Source: Acetobacterium wieringae (GTDB lineage Bacteria > Bacillota > Clostridia > Eubacteriales > Eubacteriaceae). From it: a stretch of DNA of 64,000 nucleotides. The notes under the pieces were generated by a model. It did no database searches. It was not told the origin of the DNA and saw only the letters and a list, made by a program, of their open reading frames with translations. Below are positions 55,965-64,000 of the stretch, in pieces. The position numbers and the translations under genes are program-made. Location: positions 62,001-126,000 of the forward strand of contig NZ_LKEU01000037.1 of assembly GCF_001766835.1 (NCBI RefSeq), in the 5' to 3' direction. Positions within the stretch are counted from its first letter, which is position 1, and each line of letters opens with the position of its first letter.

Positions 55965-57111
55965 ATTTAATTTCTCCCTTCACCATGGTCATCATTACTT
56001 TTCCTTTTAGGGTCTCGCCGCCAAAGGGATTGTTTTTACTTTTTGAAACGAATTCTTTGGGATTGATTTTCCCTTCCCAGTTTGGATCCACCAGAACCAG
56101 ATCCGCCGGATATCGTTCTTTGATGAGTCCCGCCTTTATGCCCAGGCGTTTAGCCGGAGCGTCGCTAAGCATCTCGCTGAGCTTTTCCAGACTGATGCCG
56201 TTCTGTTCAAAAACCGTATAATACATGGCAAAAGCCATTTCGAAGTTATTGATTCCCGGAGCCCCTTTTTGTTTGTCAGCTTCAGAATGGGGGGCATGAT
56301 CGGTGCCACACATATCAATGATGCCAGCTTTAATCCCTTCGATTAAGGCGCGGCGGTCGGGATAAGTCCGGAACGGCGGATTGACCTTGTAGTCCATCGC
56401 CGAGGCAAAGATGTGATGGGGAGTTACTTCGCAGGTGATATCAAGGCCCTTTGCTTTAGCTTCCACAATCAGATCCAGAGTGTCTTTTTTGCTGATATGG
56501 CAGATATGCAGATGACCGCCGATTTCTTCCAGTAGGTCTACATCGCGCTGCACCAGTTCAGTTTCTGGCTGGCAATGGGTTAAAAGAATAAAATCATGTG
56601 CGGTTGAAGCCTTTAGCCCTGCTACCATAATGTCTGGATTCACAATTGAAACCCCGTCGTTGGAAAAGACATTGGTCAGCGGCCGCAAGGATTGAACCTC
56701 GACTAGATTCGAATCATTAAACTCTTTAGTCAGTGCCGCCACCTGAATCAGGTTGCAAAGGTGCAAATTTTTGGCCTTATCCAGATTGGCTTTAACAAGT
56801 GCCGCCTCATCCATGCAGGGCTTGGTATTTGCCATTGCCACCAGTGTCGTAAAGCCGCCTTTCAGCGCCGCCTGCATCCCAGTTTCCATGGTTTCTTTAT
56901 ATTCAAAGCCCGGATCCCGCAAATGACAGTGCATATCAATAAATCCTGGCATCAACAAATAACCCTGACCATCGATTTCCTGATCATATTCAGACTTGAC
57001 ATTCCCTTTTTCTTTATAGACTTTTTTTATTTTTCCGTCTTCAATTAATACCTTGCCAAACCGTCTTCCCTCGGCATCTACCATTTCAACGTTCTTGATT
57101 AAGGTTTTCAT
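55939..57111 (-). CDS. pyrC: Dihydroorotase, class I
   Basis: A 390-residue zinc amidohydrolase closing carbamoyl-aspartate to dihydroorotate. Metal motif HCHLRDPG with His61 and His63, and CGTDHAPH late in the barrel. Start ATG 57111 follows AAAGGAGG 4 bases away; the longer frame to 57192 lies over pyrI. Full length. Confidence 0.97.
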   Translation of the reverse strand: MKTLIKNVEMVDAEGRRFGKVLIEDGKIKKVYKEKGNVKSEYDQEIDGQGYLLMPGFIDMHCHLRDPGFEYKETMETGMQAALKGGFTTLVAMANTKPCMDEAALVKANLDKAKNLHLCNLIQVAALTKEFNDSNLVEVQSLRPLTNVFSNDGVSIVNPDIMVAGLKASTAHDFILLTHCQPETELVQRDVDLLEEIGGHLHICHISKKDTLDLIVEAKAKGLDITCEVTPHHIFASAMDYKVNPPFRTYPDRRALIEGIKAGIIDMCGTDHAPHSEADKQKGAPGINNFEMAFAMYYTVFEQNGISLEKLSEMLSDAPAKRLGIKAGLIKERYPADLVLVDPNWEGKINPKEFVSKSKNNPFGGETLKGKVMMTMVKGEIKYDNNGPAL

Positions 57112-57124
57112 CGTTCCTCCTTTG

Positions 57125-57559
57125 TTATTCTTCGTCAATAAAAGTGGTGTAGGCGTCGCAGTACTCACAGCGGTATTGTTTTTTCTCTTCATTGACCAAA
57201 AAGAATTTAATATCCTTCACATCCTCATATTGGGTAATACAACGGGGATTTTTGCAGGTCATAATGCCATTAACAACTGTTGGTAGGGTCAAGCTTATTT
57301 TTTTGTACAACTCACCATTCTTGACAAAGTTAATGGTCACATTGGGATCAATCAGACCCAGAACGGTCATATCAATCTGCAAATCGGTTTCAATTTTAAT
57401 TAAATCTTTCTGTTTCATTTTTTTACTGGGAATGTTCTTAAGTAACACCACCACATCGTCAATATCATTGAGATGGAGTTCCTTGTAAATTTCAAAACCA
57501 TGTCCCGCTTCAATGTGGTCGATGATGATACCCTTTTTCAATTTCGATACGTTGATCAT
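57125..57559 (-). CDS. pyrI: Aspartate carbamoyltransferase regulatory chain
   Basis: A 144-residue subunit with the nucleotide-binding N-terminal domain and a zinc site of Cys102, Cys107, Cys131 and Cys134 that binds the catalytic chain. It confers feedback control by CTP/ATP in the family. Its ATG overlaps the pyrB stop (ATGA), so subunits are made in step. Confidence 0.96.
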   Translation of the reverse strand: MINVSKLKKGIIIDHIEAGHGFEIYKELHLNDIDDVVVLLKNIPSKKMKQKDLIKIETDLQIDMTVLGLIDPNVTINFVKNGELYKKISLTLPTVVNGIMTCKNPRCITQYEDVKDIKFFLVNEEKKQYRCEYCDAYTTFIDEE

Positions 57560-58482
57560 TTTTTATCCTCCACTCCCAGAAGTTTGGCAATCAGAGCCAT
57601 CCGAACATACATCCCATATTTAGCCTGGGCAAAATAAACTGCCCGGGGATCCTCGTCCACCTCGGTGGCGATTTCATTAACCCGCGGCAAAGGATGCATG
57701 ACAATCATATCCGGTTTGGCGCCCTTCATTTTCTTTTTATCCAGAATATAATAGTTTTTCAATCGCAGATACTCTTCCTCACTGACAAACCGCTCCCGTT
57801 GAACCCGGGACATATAAAGAATATCCAATTCACCAATGACCTCATCCAGACTGGTCGTTTCCTTATAGGTTTGCGGATCCAGTTGATTAAGAATATGGGC
57901 TGGCATTTTTAGCTCAGTGGGCGATATAAATACAAACCGGATGCCCTGATAACGGCTCAGAGTTTTAACCAGCGAATGGATGGTTCGACCAAAAAGTAAA
58001 TCGCCGCATACGCCCACCACATGGTTATCACAGCCTCCCTTGAACTTCCTGATCGTCAGCAAATCGGTCAGAGTCTGGGTGGGGTGCTCATGACCGCCGT
58101 CCCCGGCATTGATAATCGGCATTTCGTTGGCAAATTTGGAAACCAGCCGGGCGGTTCCCTCTCGGGGATGCCGGATCACAGCGATATCCGAATAGCACTC
58201 GATGGTCCGGATCGTATCACCCAGACTTTCCCCCTTGGACACCGAGGAGTTATTGGGATCATCAAACCCGATGATTTCTCCCCCTAAACGAAGCATGGCA
58301 GCTTCAAAACTGAACCGTGTCCGTGTGGAAGGCTCATAAAAAAGGCTGGCCAATAATTTTCCCTTGCAAACCAAAGAATAACCCTCGGGGTCTGCAATAA
58401 TATTATCAGCCAGCTGCATAATCGATTCAATTTCATTTAGTTGAAAGTCTCCAGGCTCGATTAAATGTCTTCCTTTTAACAT
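57556..58482 (-). CDS. pyrB: Aspartate carbamoyltransferase catalytic chain
   Basis: A 308-residue enzyme making carbamoyl-aspartate. Carbamoyl-phosphate loop [15 protein letters not shown], the [14 protein letters not shown] lysine loop and HPTQTLTDL. Start ATG 58482 follows AGGAGG. First gene of pyrB-I-C-F-K-D-E. Preceded by a leader with alternative hairpins (58514-58626). Confidence 0.97.
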   Translation of the reverse strand: MLKGRHLIEPGDFQLNEIESIMQLADNIIADPEGYSLVCKGKLLASLFYEPSTRTRFSFEAAMLRLGGEIIGFDDPNNSSVSKGESLGDTIRTIECYSDIAVIRHPREGTARLVSKFANEMPIINAGDGGHEHPTQTLTDLLTIRKFKGGCDNHVVGVCGDLLFGRTIHSLVKTLSRYQGIRFVFISPTELKMPAHILNQLDPQTYKETTSLDEVIGELDILYMSRVQRERFVSEEEYLRLKNYYILDKKKMKGAKPDMIVMHPLPRVNEIATEVDEDPRAVYFAQAKYGMYVRMALIAKLLGVEDKK

Positions 58483-58513
58483 AATGTTCCTCCTATCATA
58501 AACACAATTATGG

Positions 58514-58545
58514 GCAAAAAACAAGCCGCTTTATAAAATAGCGGC
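58514..58545 (-). terminator. Attenuator terminator in the pyr leader
   Basis: Minus strand: GCCGCT pairs with AGCGGC across TATTTTATAA-like loop sequence, followed by TTGTTTTTTG. It lies about 30 bases before pyrB, between promoter and first gene, so it can only work as a conditional terminator. Confidence 0.7.
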
Positions 58546-58563
58546 ATACTTTCTAACAGGCAT
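58531..58563 (-). CDS. Possible pyr leader peptide
   Basis: A ten-codon ORF, MPVRKYAAIL then TAA, starts just after GAGGGAAG and ends inside the loop of the attenuator hairpin. Its place fits coupling of translation to attenuation. It may be chance. Confidence 0.3.
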   Translation of the reverse strand: MPVRKYAAIL

Positions 58564-58599
58564 CTTCCCTCATTAAATGTATCGTTCCTTTTGCACCTT

Positions 58600-58626
58600 T
58601 ATGCCTCGCTTACTAAAGCTCGCATA
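58600..58626 (-). promoter_or_regulatory. 5' hairpin of the pyr leader (anti-antiterminator candidate)
   Basis: Minus-strand TATGC and GCATA pair around an inner GCTT-TAGT-AAGC stem. Its GGCATA can instead pair with TATGCC at 58543-58548, which overlaps the first bases of the terminator stem. The three elements are therefore mutually exclusive, the pattern of an attenuator. The Bacillus PyrR-binding loop sequence was not found. Confidence 0.55.
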
Positions 58627-58639
58627 CTTAATTATGATA

Positions 58640-58668
58640 ATCATAATTTAATTAGACCTAATTGTCAA
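58640..58668 (-). promoter_or_regulatory. SigA promoter of the pyr operon
   Basis: Minus strand: TTGACA (58663-58668), 17-base spacer, TATGAT (58640-58645). The predicted transcript starts near 58633, giving a leader of about 150 bases. Confidence 0.85.
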
Positions 58669-58769
58669 TGGACTTTGATTAAAAGAAACCGTTATCTTAA
58701 GATAATATTTGAGCTTAAAGATCGACAGGATCATGCTGAATGATTTGACTGGAATTTCGAAGCAGATAA

Positions 58770-58778
58770 TGGTATGAT
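58770..58778 (+). promoter_or_regulatory. Extended -10 promoter of the FAH gene
   Basis: TGG-TATGAT at 58770-58778, 90 bases before the ATG; TTGACT lies 22 bases upstream, too far for a normal -35. Confidence 0.45.
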
Positions 58779-58867
58779 GTTAACATAAATAATTGCAAAA
58801 ATGACACCAGTATTAAGATCAGTTTTGTAATTTTCAATACTTATATTATTTAAAGGGAGGGATTTTT

Positions 58868-59761
58868 ATGTATTTCGTAACTTATCAATATAACGCATTT
58901 AGCGAAGGTGGCATTTTGACCGCCGATGAAACCAGGGTTTTACCAATTACAACCATCGGTAAACTAATGGGTCTCAAATTTCCCGAACGTCTGATCGATT
59001 TTATTCCTCTGGCAACCGATGAATTGCTGGCCGACATCAAACAAGTCATGGCTGAACATCAGAACCTGGGTATCAATCTGGATCTGGTCAAGCTGTTGGC
59101 GCCGATTCCCAAACCCCCAAGAAATATTTTCTGTCTGGGGAAAAACTATGCGGATCACGCCAAGGAAATCAAGAATATCCCCACCATGGGCGACGTCCCA
59201 GAAAATCCGATCTATTTTTCCAAACTGCCCACCTCAGTTACTGGACCAGATACGGTAATTCTTTCCCATGCCAAGGCCACCAAGCAGATCGACTATGAAG
59301 TGGAGCTGGCCATTGTGATTGGCAAAGAAGGTGCCGATATTCCCAAAGAAGACGCTGAAGATTATATTTTTGGCTACACCATTGCCAACGATATAACCGC
59401 CCGGGATCTCCAAAAAAAGCATTCTCAATGGTACAAGGGTAAATCTCTTGACACTTTTTGTCCCTTGGGTCCTCGGATTCTGCACAAAAACGATTTAAGA
59501 ATTCCCTTTGATCTGGATATCACCTGTCGAGTCAACGGTGAAGTTCGGCAACACTCTAAAACTGGTCGGATGATTTTTGACATTCCATCCATTATCAGTG
59601 ATCTATCTCAGGGGATGACCCTATTACCAGGCGATATTATTCTCACCGGAACCCCTGCCGGGGTAGGCTTTGCCCTGGATCCGCCACAATTCCTAAAACA
59701 CGGGGATCAGATTGAAGCGGAAATTGAAAAAATCGGAGTCCTACGAAATACCATCGAATAA
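58868..59761 (+). CDS. Fumarylacetoacetate hydrolase family protein
   Basis: A 297-residue FAH-fold protein. A short N-terminal domain (1-80) is followed by the catalytic fold, with NIFCLGKNYADHAKE, the metal-binding segment QIDYEVELAIVIGKEG, YTIANDITARDLQKKHSQW and ILTGTPAGVGFAL. Relatives hydrolyse or decarboxylate acylpyruvates and oxaloacetate, or isomerise 2-hydroxyhepta-dienedioate. The substrate here cannot be chosen. GGGAGG precedes the ATG. Monocistronic between pyrB (divergent) and its own terminator. Confidence 0.9.
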   Translation: MYFVTYQYNAFSEGGILTADETRVLPITTIGKLMGLKFPERLIDFIPLATDELLADIKQVMAEHQNLGINLDLVKLLAPIPKPPRNIFCLGKNYADHAKEIKNIPTMGDVPENPIYFSKLPTSVTGPDTVILSHAKATKQIDYEVELAIVIGKEGADIPKEDAEDYIFGYTIANDITARDLQKKHSQWYKGKSLDTFCPLGPRILHKNDLRIPFDLDITCRVNGEVRQHSKTGRMIFDIPSIISDLSQGMTLLPGDIILTGTPAGVGFALDPPQFLKHGDQIEAEIEKIGVLRNTIE

Positions 59762-59763
59762 TC

Positions 59764-59815
59764 AAAAAGCCAGAATTATCTTGGGATCTAACCCAAGACC
59801 ATTCTGGCTTTTTTA
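59764..59815. terminator. Bidirectional terminator after the FAH gene
   Basis: AAAAAGCCAGAAT / ATTCTGGCTTTTTT with a second stem TCTTGGG / CCCAAGA on top. T-runs on both strands. Confidence 0.9.
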
Positions 59816-59879
59816 ACGTTAAAATATTACGATTTAGTCCAATAACGCAAAATCCGATCTGCATCACGATGATGAGCGT

Positions 59880-60680
59880 TTAAACTGGCAACCGTTTCAG
59901 ACTGAATACCCCAACCGCCGCCGCAAACAATAATCCAATAAAGACTGCAAAACCACCACTGATTAAACTGATACTGCTCTGCCCTGTGACAATGGCCAAA
60001 CCATCAAAGGCATTATACAGCGAAAACTTTCCTAAAAAAGCAGTTCGTTCAGATAACTTGCTGAGGGTATTCAAGATAAAGAAGCCGACTGGAATCAGGG
60101 CTCCAAAAAATAGTGCTGGTTTGGTACTGTTGAACAAACAGGAAAAGAAAAAGCAAAACATCCCGATGGTCATTGTCATCAGGCAAGCCCCTAAATTCAG
60201 TTTTAAAAACACTTTAACATCCAGCATTCCCGGAAAAAAATGTTCACTCATGCCGTACCCAACCAAAAAGAGAATCGTAAACAAAACCCCAATCGACGCC
60301 AGCAGATAAATTCCCTGGGTTACAATGATTTTTATACGACTATTGGGGGTGCACAGCAGGCTGGTAAATGAGCCTTCATAGACCCACTTGGCCACCAGAC
60401 GATTGGCCAGAATGATGCAATATACCATCGGAAACAGATAAATCAGAAAACCGTAAAACAAGCTGGCAATAAATCCGGTCAGTCCGCTGTCAATGGTGCC
60501 AAAGCCCAGGGCATTAACCAGTTTGGTCGGCAGGATCGACATCATATCGACCATTGCGCCAATCCCATTAGGATCATAGATATAGATAATAACCGCTAAA
60601 TAAATAGACATCAACGCTGCAAAAACCAGCAACAGCAAGGTATTATTTTTAATATTCTTCAGAAACAATGGAATGCTCAT
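59880..60680 (-). CDS. ABC-2 type transporter permease
   Basis: A 266-residue membrane protein with six predicted membrane segments (for example LLLLVFAALMSIYLAVIIYI at the start and a last one near 240-260). It pairs with the ATPase just upstream, which it overlaps by 4 bases (ATGA). Cargo unknown; the pair resembles antibiotic- or lipid-export systems. 65 bases before the FAH terminator, which may also end this transcript. Confidence 0.85.
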   Translation of the reverse strand: MSIPLFLKNIKNNTLLLLVFAALMSIYLAVIIYIYDPNGIGAMVDMMSILPTKLVNALGFGTIDSGLTGFIASLFYGFLIYLFPMVYCIILANRLVAKWVYEGSFTSLLCTPNSRIKIIVTQGIYLLASIGVLFTILFLVGYGMSEHFFPGMLDVKVFLKLNLGACLMTMTIGMFCFFFSCLFNSTKPALFFGALIPVGFFILNTLSKLSERTAFLGKFSLYNAFDGLAIVTGQSSISLISGGFAVFIGLLFAAAVGVFSLKRLPV

Positions 60681-61723
60681 GCTTTTTTCACCTCTCTTAC
60701 TGTTTCTTCCGGATCCGGCAGGGTTCTATTCTTCTCCGTTTTTTTAGGCATTAATTTCGGCTTTCTTTCGCTTCTTTTTATTTTACCTTCGTTTTCCTGG
60801 GTGTTGTTTTCTTCATTTTTAAATTCCGTCTGTTTTATTTCTTTTTTATAATGCTGTTGGAAAATTTCTTCCAACGATTGATTTTTCGAATTAAACACTA
60901 ATACTTTTTCATGGGATAAAACTTTCATCAGCACATCAATCCGATCACCCGGTGAGAAGATCTCATAATCGCTCTGCGAAAACTGCTGATAGCCGAAACC
61001 ATATTTTTTTATCTGTTCCAGATTCGGGGGAGCCGCAAATTTAACCAGATAGGCCTTGGTTTCTTCGGCTCGAAGACTGACAATATCCATATTTTCCACG
61101 AGACGGCCTTCTCTTAGCACCCCGACACGATCACAGGTTCTTTCCACTTCCTCAAACTTATGCGTTGATAACAGTACCGTTTTACCCCGCCGTTTCTCCT
61201 CCAAAATAAGATCGAGAAACCGGGACTGCATCAGGGGATCCAATCCACTGGTGGGTTCGTCCAATACCAGCGTTTGGGGATCATGCATCAAAGCTGTGAC
61301 AATGGTCAGTCTTTTTTTCATGCCACTTGACATATTTTCGATTTTTCCCCGGGTTTCAACCTCAAAGCGTTCAATCAGCATATCTCTGAGTCTGGTATTC
61401 TTCTGACCAAAAATCCCCCGCATTTGAGTAACGAAGTTCAAATACTCTTTGACCCGCATGTTTTCAAAAAGAGCGACATCTTCGGGCACATATCCGGTAT
61501 TTTTTTGAATCGCAGATGCTCTGGAAAAGCAATTTAATCCATCGATGGTGGCGCTACCACGTCCAGCCCTGATCAGTCCCATCAGCATCCGAATGGTGGT
61601 CGTTTTCCCGGCATCGTTTGGTCCAACGTATCCGAAAACCTGGCCTTTTTCAACGCTAAAATTTAAGTTGAAAATACCTTTCGTGCTTGAATATTTAAGG
61701 GTTACGTCCTTTAATTCAATCAT
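60677..61723 (-). CDS. ABC transporter ATP-binding protein with charged C-terminal tail
   Basis: A 348-residue ATPase of the BcrA/CcmA-like export group. Walker A is GPNDAGKT, with Asp where Gly is usual; the essential Gly-Lys-Thr remains. The signature is MSSGMKKRL (usually LSGGQ) and Walker B VLDEPTSGLD is normal. The ABC domain ends near 215. Residues ~300-348 form a Lys/Glu-rich tail (RSERKPKLMPKKTEKNR) not seen in typical members. AAGGAG precedes the ATG. 19 bases after rsmA, possibly cotranscribed. Confidence 0.88.
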   Translation of the reverse strand: MIELKDVTLKYSSTKGIFNLNFSVEKGQVFGYVGPNDAGKTTTIRMLMGLIRAGRGSATIDGLNCFSRASAIQKNTGYVPEDVALFENMRVKEYLNFVTQMRGIFGQKNTRLRDMLIERFEVETRGKIENMSSGMKKRLTIVTALMHDPQTLVLDEPTSGLDPLMQSRFLDLILEEKRRGKTVLLSTHKFEEVERTCDRVGVLREGRLVENMDIVSLRAEETKAYLVKFAAPPNLEQIKKYGFGYQQFSQSDYEIFSPGDRIDVLMKVLSHEKVLVFNSKNQSLEEIFQQHYKKEIKQTEFKNEENNTQENEGKIKRSERKPKLMPKKTEKNRTLPDPEETVREVKKA

Positions 61724-61742
61724 TTTTTTCTCCTTAAAAACC

Positions 61743-62636
61743 TTATTCGTTCATTGCTTCGGATTCAACTGATTGGCTGATCCGGCTGTTCAATTCATTG
61801 GCGATTCGGCCAAAATCTGATCCGGTGAGGGTTTCTCCGCGGATTCCCGGTGCAATATTACACACCTCCAGAACCTCCATTAAAACCGCTTTATCAAATG
61901 GGGTGTTCATGGTCAGCCCATTGATCAGCGTTTTTCGTCGATTTAGAAAACTGGCTTTCACAACTGACAAAAACAATTCCTTGTTTTCCAGTGCTATTTT
62001 GGGCACCGTCAGTTTTTTTAGGGTGACTACAATCGAGTCAACCTTAGGCTTGGGAATAAATACATGCGCTGGCACTTCGAAATCAATCGAAATATCCGCA
62101 TAAAATTGTGCCACGATACTCAGTGATCCGTAAGCTTTGGTCCCTGGAACGCCACATAGACGCTCGCCCACCTCTTTTTGAATTAAGAAAGTCATGCTTT
62201 CAATCGGCAGATCCGATTCCAGAAACCCCATAATGATGGGGGTAGTAATATAATAGGGTAAGTTTGCCACAATCTTAAGCGGCATTGTGACAAGTTGATC
62301 TCCCAGAATCTCCCGGACGTTGGTTTTTAAGATGTCACCCTGGACAATCTCAACATTGTCACAGTCATTCAGGGTTTCATGAAGAACCGGTATCAGTTTT
62401 TTATCGATTTCTACTGAAATAACCTTGCCAGCATGATCACTGAGAGCCTGCGTCATGGTGCCAATCCCCGGTCCGATTTCCAGCACCAAGTCCCTTTCGC
62501 TCACGTCTCCGGCTTTAACAATTTTTTGAACAATATTCTCATCAATTAAAAAATTCTGTCCAAATCGTTTATTGAAGTGAAGATCATACTTTTTTAACAG
62601 TGCTTCGATGACCCGTGGTGATGTTAATTTTTCCAT
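61743..62636 (-). CDS. rsmA: 16S rRNA dimethyladenosine transferase
   Basis: A 297-residue KsgA/RsmA enzyme that dimethylates two adenines near the 3' end of 16S rRNA during 30S maturation. FNKRFGQNFLIDENI, SAM motif VLEIGPGIGTMTQAL and the catalytic NLPYYITTP are intact. The C-terminal helical domain carries FLNRRKTL. Full length. GGAAGGAT before the ATG. A TATAAT (62707-62712, minus strand) is a possible -10. Confidence 0.97.
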   Translation of the reverse strand: MEKLTSPRVIEALLKKYDLHFNKRFGQNFLIDENIVQKIVKAGDVSERDLVLEIGPGIGTMTQALSDHAGKVISVEIDKKLIPVLHETLNDCDNVEIVQGDILKTNVREILGDQLVTMPLKIVANLPYYITTPIIMGFLESDLPIESMTFLIQKEVGERLCGVPGTKAYGSLSIVAQFYADISIDFEVPAHVFIPKPKVDSIVVTLKKLTVPKIALENKELFLSVVKASFLNRRKTLINGLTMNTPFDKAVLMEVLEVCNIAPGIRGETLTGSDFGRIANELNSRISQSVESEAMNE

Positions 62637-63436
62637 TCATATCCTTCCATTTTGCAACTATTTAGGCTTATATGTGAATCTTTAATGTTCCATCTATAAC
62701 TTAACTATTATACACTTTATTTAATCCCGCGGGAAGACCTTATCTCGGTTTCGAATTAAAACTCTCCCTCCCTGTTATTTTGAATCTTTTATCAGAGCGG
62801 CCAGAATTTTCTAAATAGGTAGATACGTGATATGCTGTTTCTATTGAATTAAGCTGCTGAATTCGCATTATCAAGAAATTTTTATTGAATCAAAAGGCGC
62901 TATGTAAATTTCATATTCACATCTACTTACTTTTGGGCTTCTAAACGTAGTCAACCCATTTGTTTTACTTTATTGCCGGAGATGCTTCTTCACCCCATTT
63001 TAGGCTATCTAAGCGGCAACTTTTCTGAAAACTATCGTTTTTTATTTCTGTTGGCCCGGAAAAAAATGGCATTTGCATAAAAAAGAAAACGCAATCACGA
63101 CTCATTCTCAGACCTTAATTTTACTTTTTAGGAAGCTATTTCATTTTAACTTAAATTAAAATTAATCGTATTTGCAGTTAATTTCAATGTCAATTTACTT
63201 CGAACTGCTCATTGTCATGAAAACCCTGTATTTAAAGCCATTTATTCTCGTCTTACTTTTATTTATCTGAGCTGACTCCAAAGATTTCTTAAATGGTTTT
63301 TATCAGACCCTTGCTAAATATCAAACCATCATGTATTATACGCTTTGCCAATTTGTAAATAATTTGCAACTATCAATGATGCATTTCAGTCACACACAAC
63401 ACCGTGACACCATCATGTTTTGACATTGGAGGTCAA
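62637..63436. other. 800-base AT-rich intergenic region
   Basis: No ORF of note, tRNA or known riboswitch core seen on either strand. It contains the probable start regions of rsmA (minus) and the CHAP gene (plus). A TTGCCG/CGGCAA pair around 63012-63054 could form a small stem. Confidence 0.4.
63311..63339 (+). promoter_or_regulatory. Promoter of the CHAP protein gene
   Basis: TTGCTA (63311-63316), 17-base spacer, TATTAT (63334-63339). The leader (about 90 bases) can form a hairpin, ATGATG/CATCAT with GTCAC/GTGAC inside (63376-63416). Confidence 0.6.
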
Positions 63437-64000
63437 ATGAAAAAAAACTCAATAAAAAATACTTGCGTAAGTCTTGCCTTGGCATTATGCCTGGGCCTAT
63501 TACCAGGAACTGTAATGGCTGAAGAAGCCGAGCTCGATTTAACAGAAATCGCTCAGGCTGTGGAAACAACTGAAACCTCGGCAGCTCTGCCCAGCTTATT
63601 CACAGCCAGAACTACTGCACCAGGTGCTGATAACACCTATTTCTTTGCCAGCAATCCATATTCCCAAGGTGGATATGGACTACCTAACTGTACCGCCTAT
63701 GCCTTTGGCCGAGCGTACGAAATTTTAGGAACCACGCCAAATTTAGCAATGGGCAATGCAAATTCCTGGTGGGCTTATAATCAAAACACTGGTTATTATC
63801 CCTCAGGTTCCACACCAAAACTTGGCGCTGTAATCTGTTGGGGTGGCAGTTCAGATGGACATGTGGCAATCGTTGAGGCGATCAATGGTGATACGGTTAC
63901 GCTCTCAGAATCCACCTATAGTGGCATCTACTTTCAAAATTACACCTATACAATTGGAGCTGAAGATGCCACCTCGGTCGGCGGCTTTCAGGGTTATATC
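63437..64000 (+). CDS. Secreted CHAP-domain protein (partial, runs off the window)
   Basis: The first 188 codons of a gene that continues past the window edge. GGAGG stands before ATG 63437. A signal peptide covers residues 1-28 (LALALCLGLLPGTVMA, cut before EE). The CHAP domain (about 66-188) has the reactive cysteine in LPNCTAYAFGRAY (Cys85) and the histidine in SSDGHVAIVEAI (His142). Such proteins cut peptidoglycan as amidases or endopeptidases. Later domains (SH3, cell-wall binding) cannot be seen. Confidence 0.85.
   Translation, partial: MKKNSIKNTCVSLALALCLGLLPGTVMAEEAELDLTEIAQAVETTETSAALPSLFTARTTAPGADNTYFFASNPYSQGGYGLPNCTAYAFGRAYEILGTTPNLAMGNANSWWAYNQNTGYYPSGSTPKLGAVICWGGSSDGHVAIVEAINGDTVTLSESTYSGIYFQNYTYTIGAEDATSVGGFQGYI

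Noticed and set aside
62637..63436. Structured RNA (tRNA, 6S, c-di-AMP riboswitch) in the 800-base gap
   Set aside because: A TTTCGAATTAAAA stretch near 62748 recalls a T-loop, but no acceptor or anticodon stems fit; no riboswitch core recognised.

Overview
The window reads as a low-to-moderate G+C Firmicute chromosome, most probably a clostridial acetogen-like organism (Eubacteriaceae, Acetobacterium-type). The basis is: clostridial long-form PurL, CBS-DRTGG manganese pyrophosphatase, Rex, CIRCE-controlled groESL, pyrBI together with pyrK/pyrD, Bacillus-like PurR boxes, and strong AGGAGG ribosome sites with occasional TTG/GTG starts. The genus is an inference; nothing in the window proves it.

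Layout. 0-6.7 kb: comEC (minus), then a plus-strand group of a serine hydrolase, a CBS-DRTGG pyrophosphatase and an FMN-binding lipoprotein, followed by an XRE regulator. 6.8-15 kb: an old Firmicute housekeeping neighbourhood (rex, ABC-F ATPase, groES-groEL, tsaD, DUF1461 membrane protein, rimI, tsaB). 15-18.7 kb: a cytoplasmic GH3 glycosidase and proC. 18.9-30.4 kb: the minus-strand purine operon purL-E-C-F-M-N-H-D, with a promoter overlapped by PurR-like boxes and a terminator after purD. 30.6-52.3 kb: a metallo-hydrolase, then a region dominated by signalling genes. These are three methyl-accepting chemotaxis proteins, each with about nine tandem HAMP-like modules, two REC-GGDEF proteins, a degenerate GGDEF protein, an HD/HD-GYP protein and a deletion-damaged GGDEF-HD-GYP gene. 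Interspersed are pcm, a flavodoxin/ferredoxin protein, a threonine aldolase and an unrecognised 372-residue protein. 52.3-58.6 kb: the minus-strand pyrimidine operon pyrB-I-C-F-K-D-E plus a DJ-1/PfpI protein, behind a leader that looks like a transcription attenuator. 58.8-62.6 kb: an FAH-family hydrolase, an ABC-2 type transporter pair and rsmA. 63.4 kb to the end: the start of a secreted CHAP-domain hydrolase.

How the parts work together. The pur operon supplies all enzymes needed from PRPP to IMP except PurB (and PurK, which may not be needed). The pyr operon covers carbamoyl phosphate to UMP. The signalling region pairs membrane chemoreceptors with makers, degraders and apparent receivers of c-di-GMP: one GGDEF protein has an intact active site, one has EGEEF, and one has lost the site but keeps the RxxD inhibitory motif. 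Several intergenic gaps between 15 and 22 kb hold long imperfect hairpins that no gene explains.

No rRNA, tRNA, CRISPR array, prophage or transposase gene was recognised.
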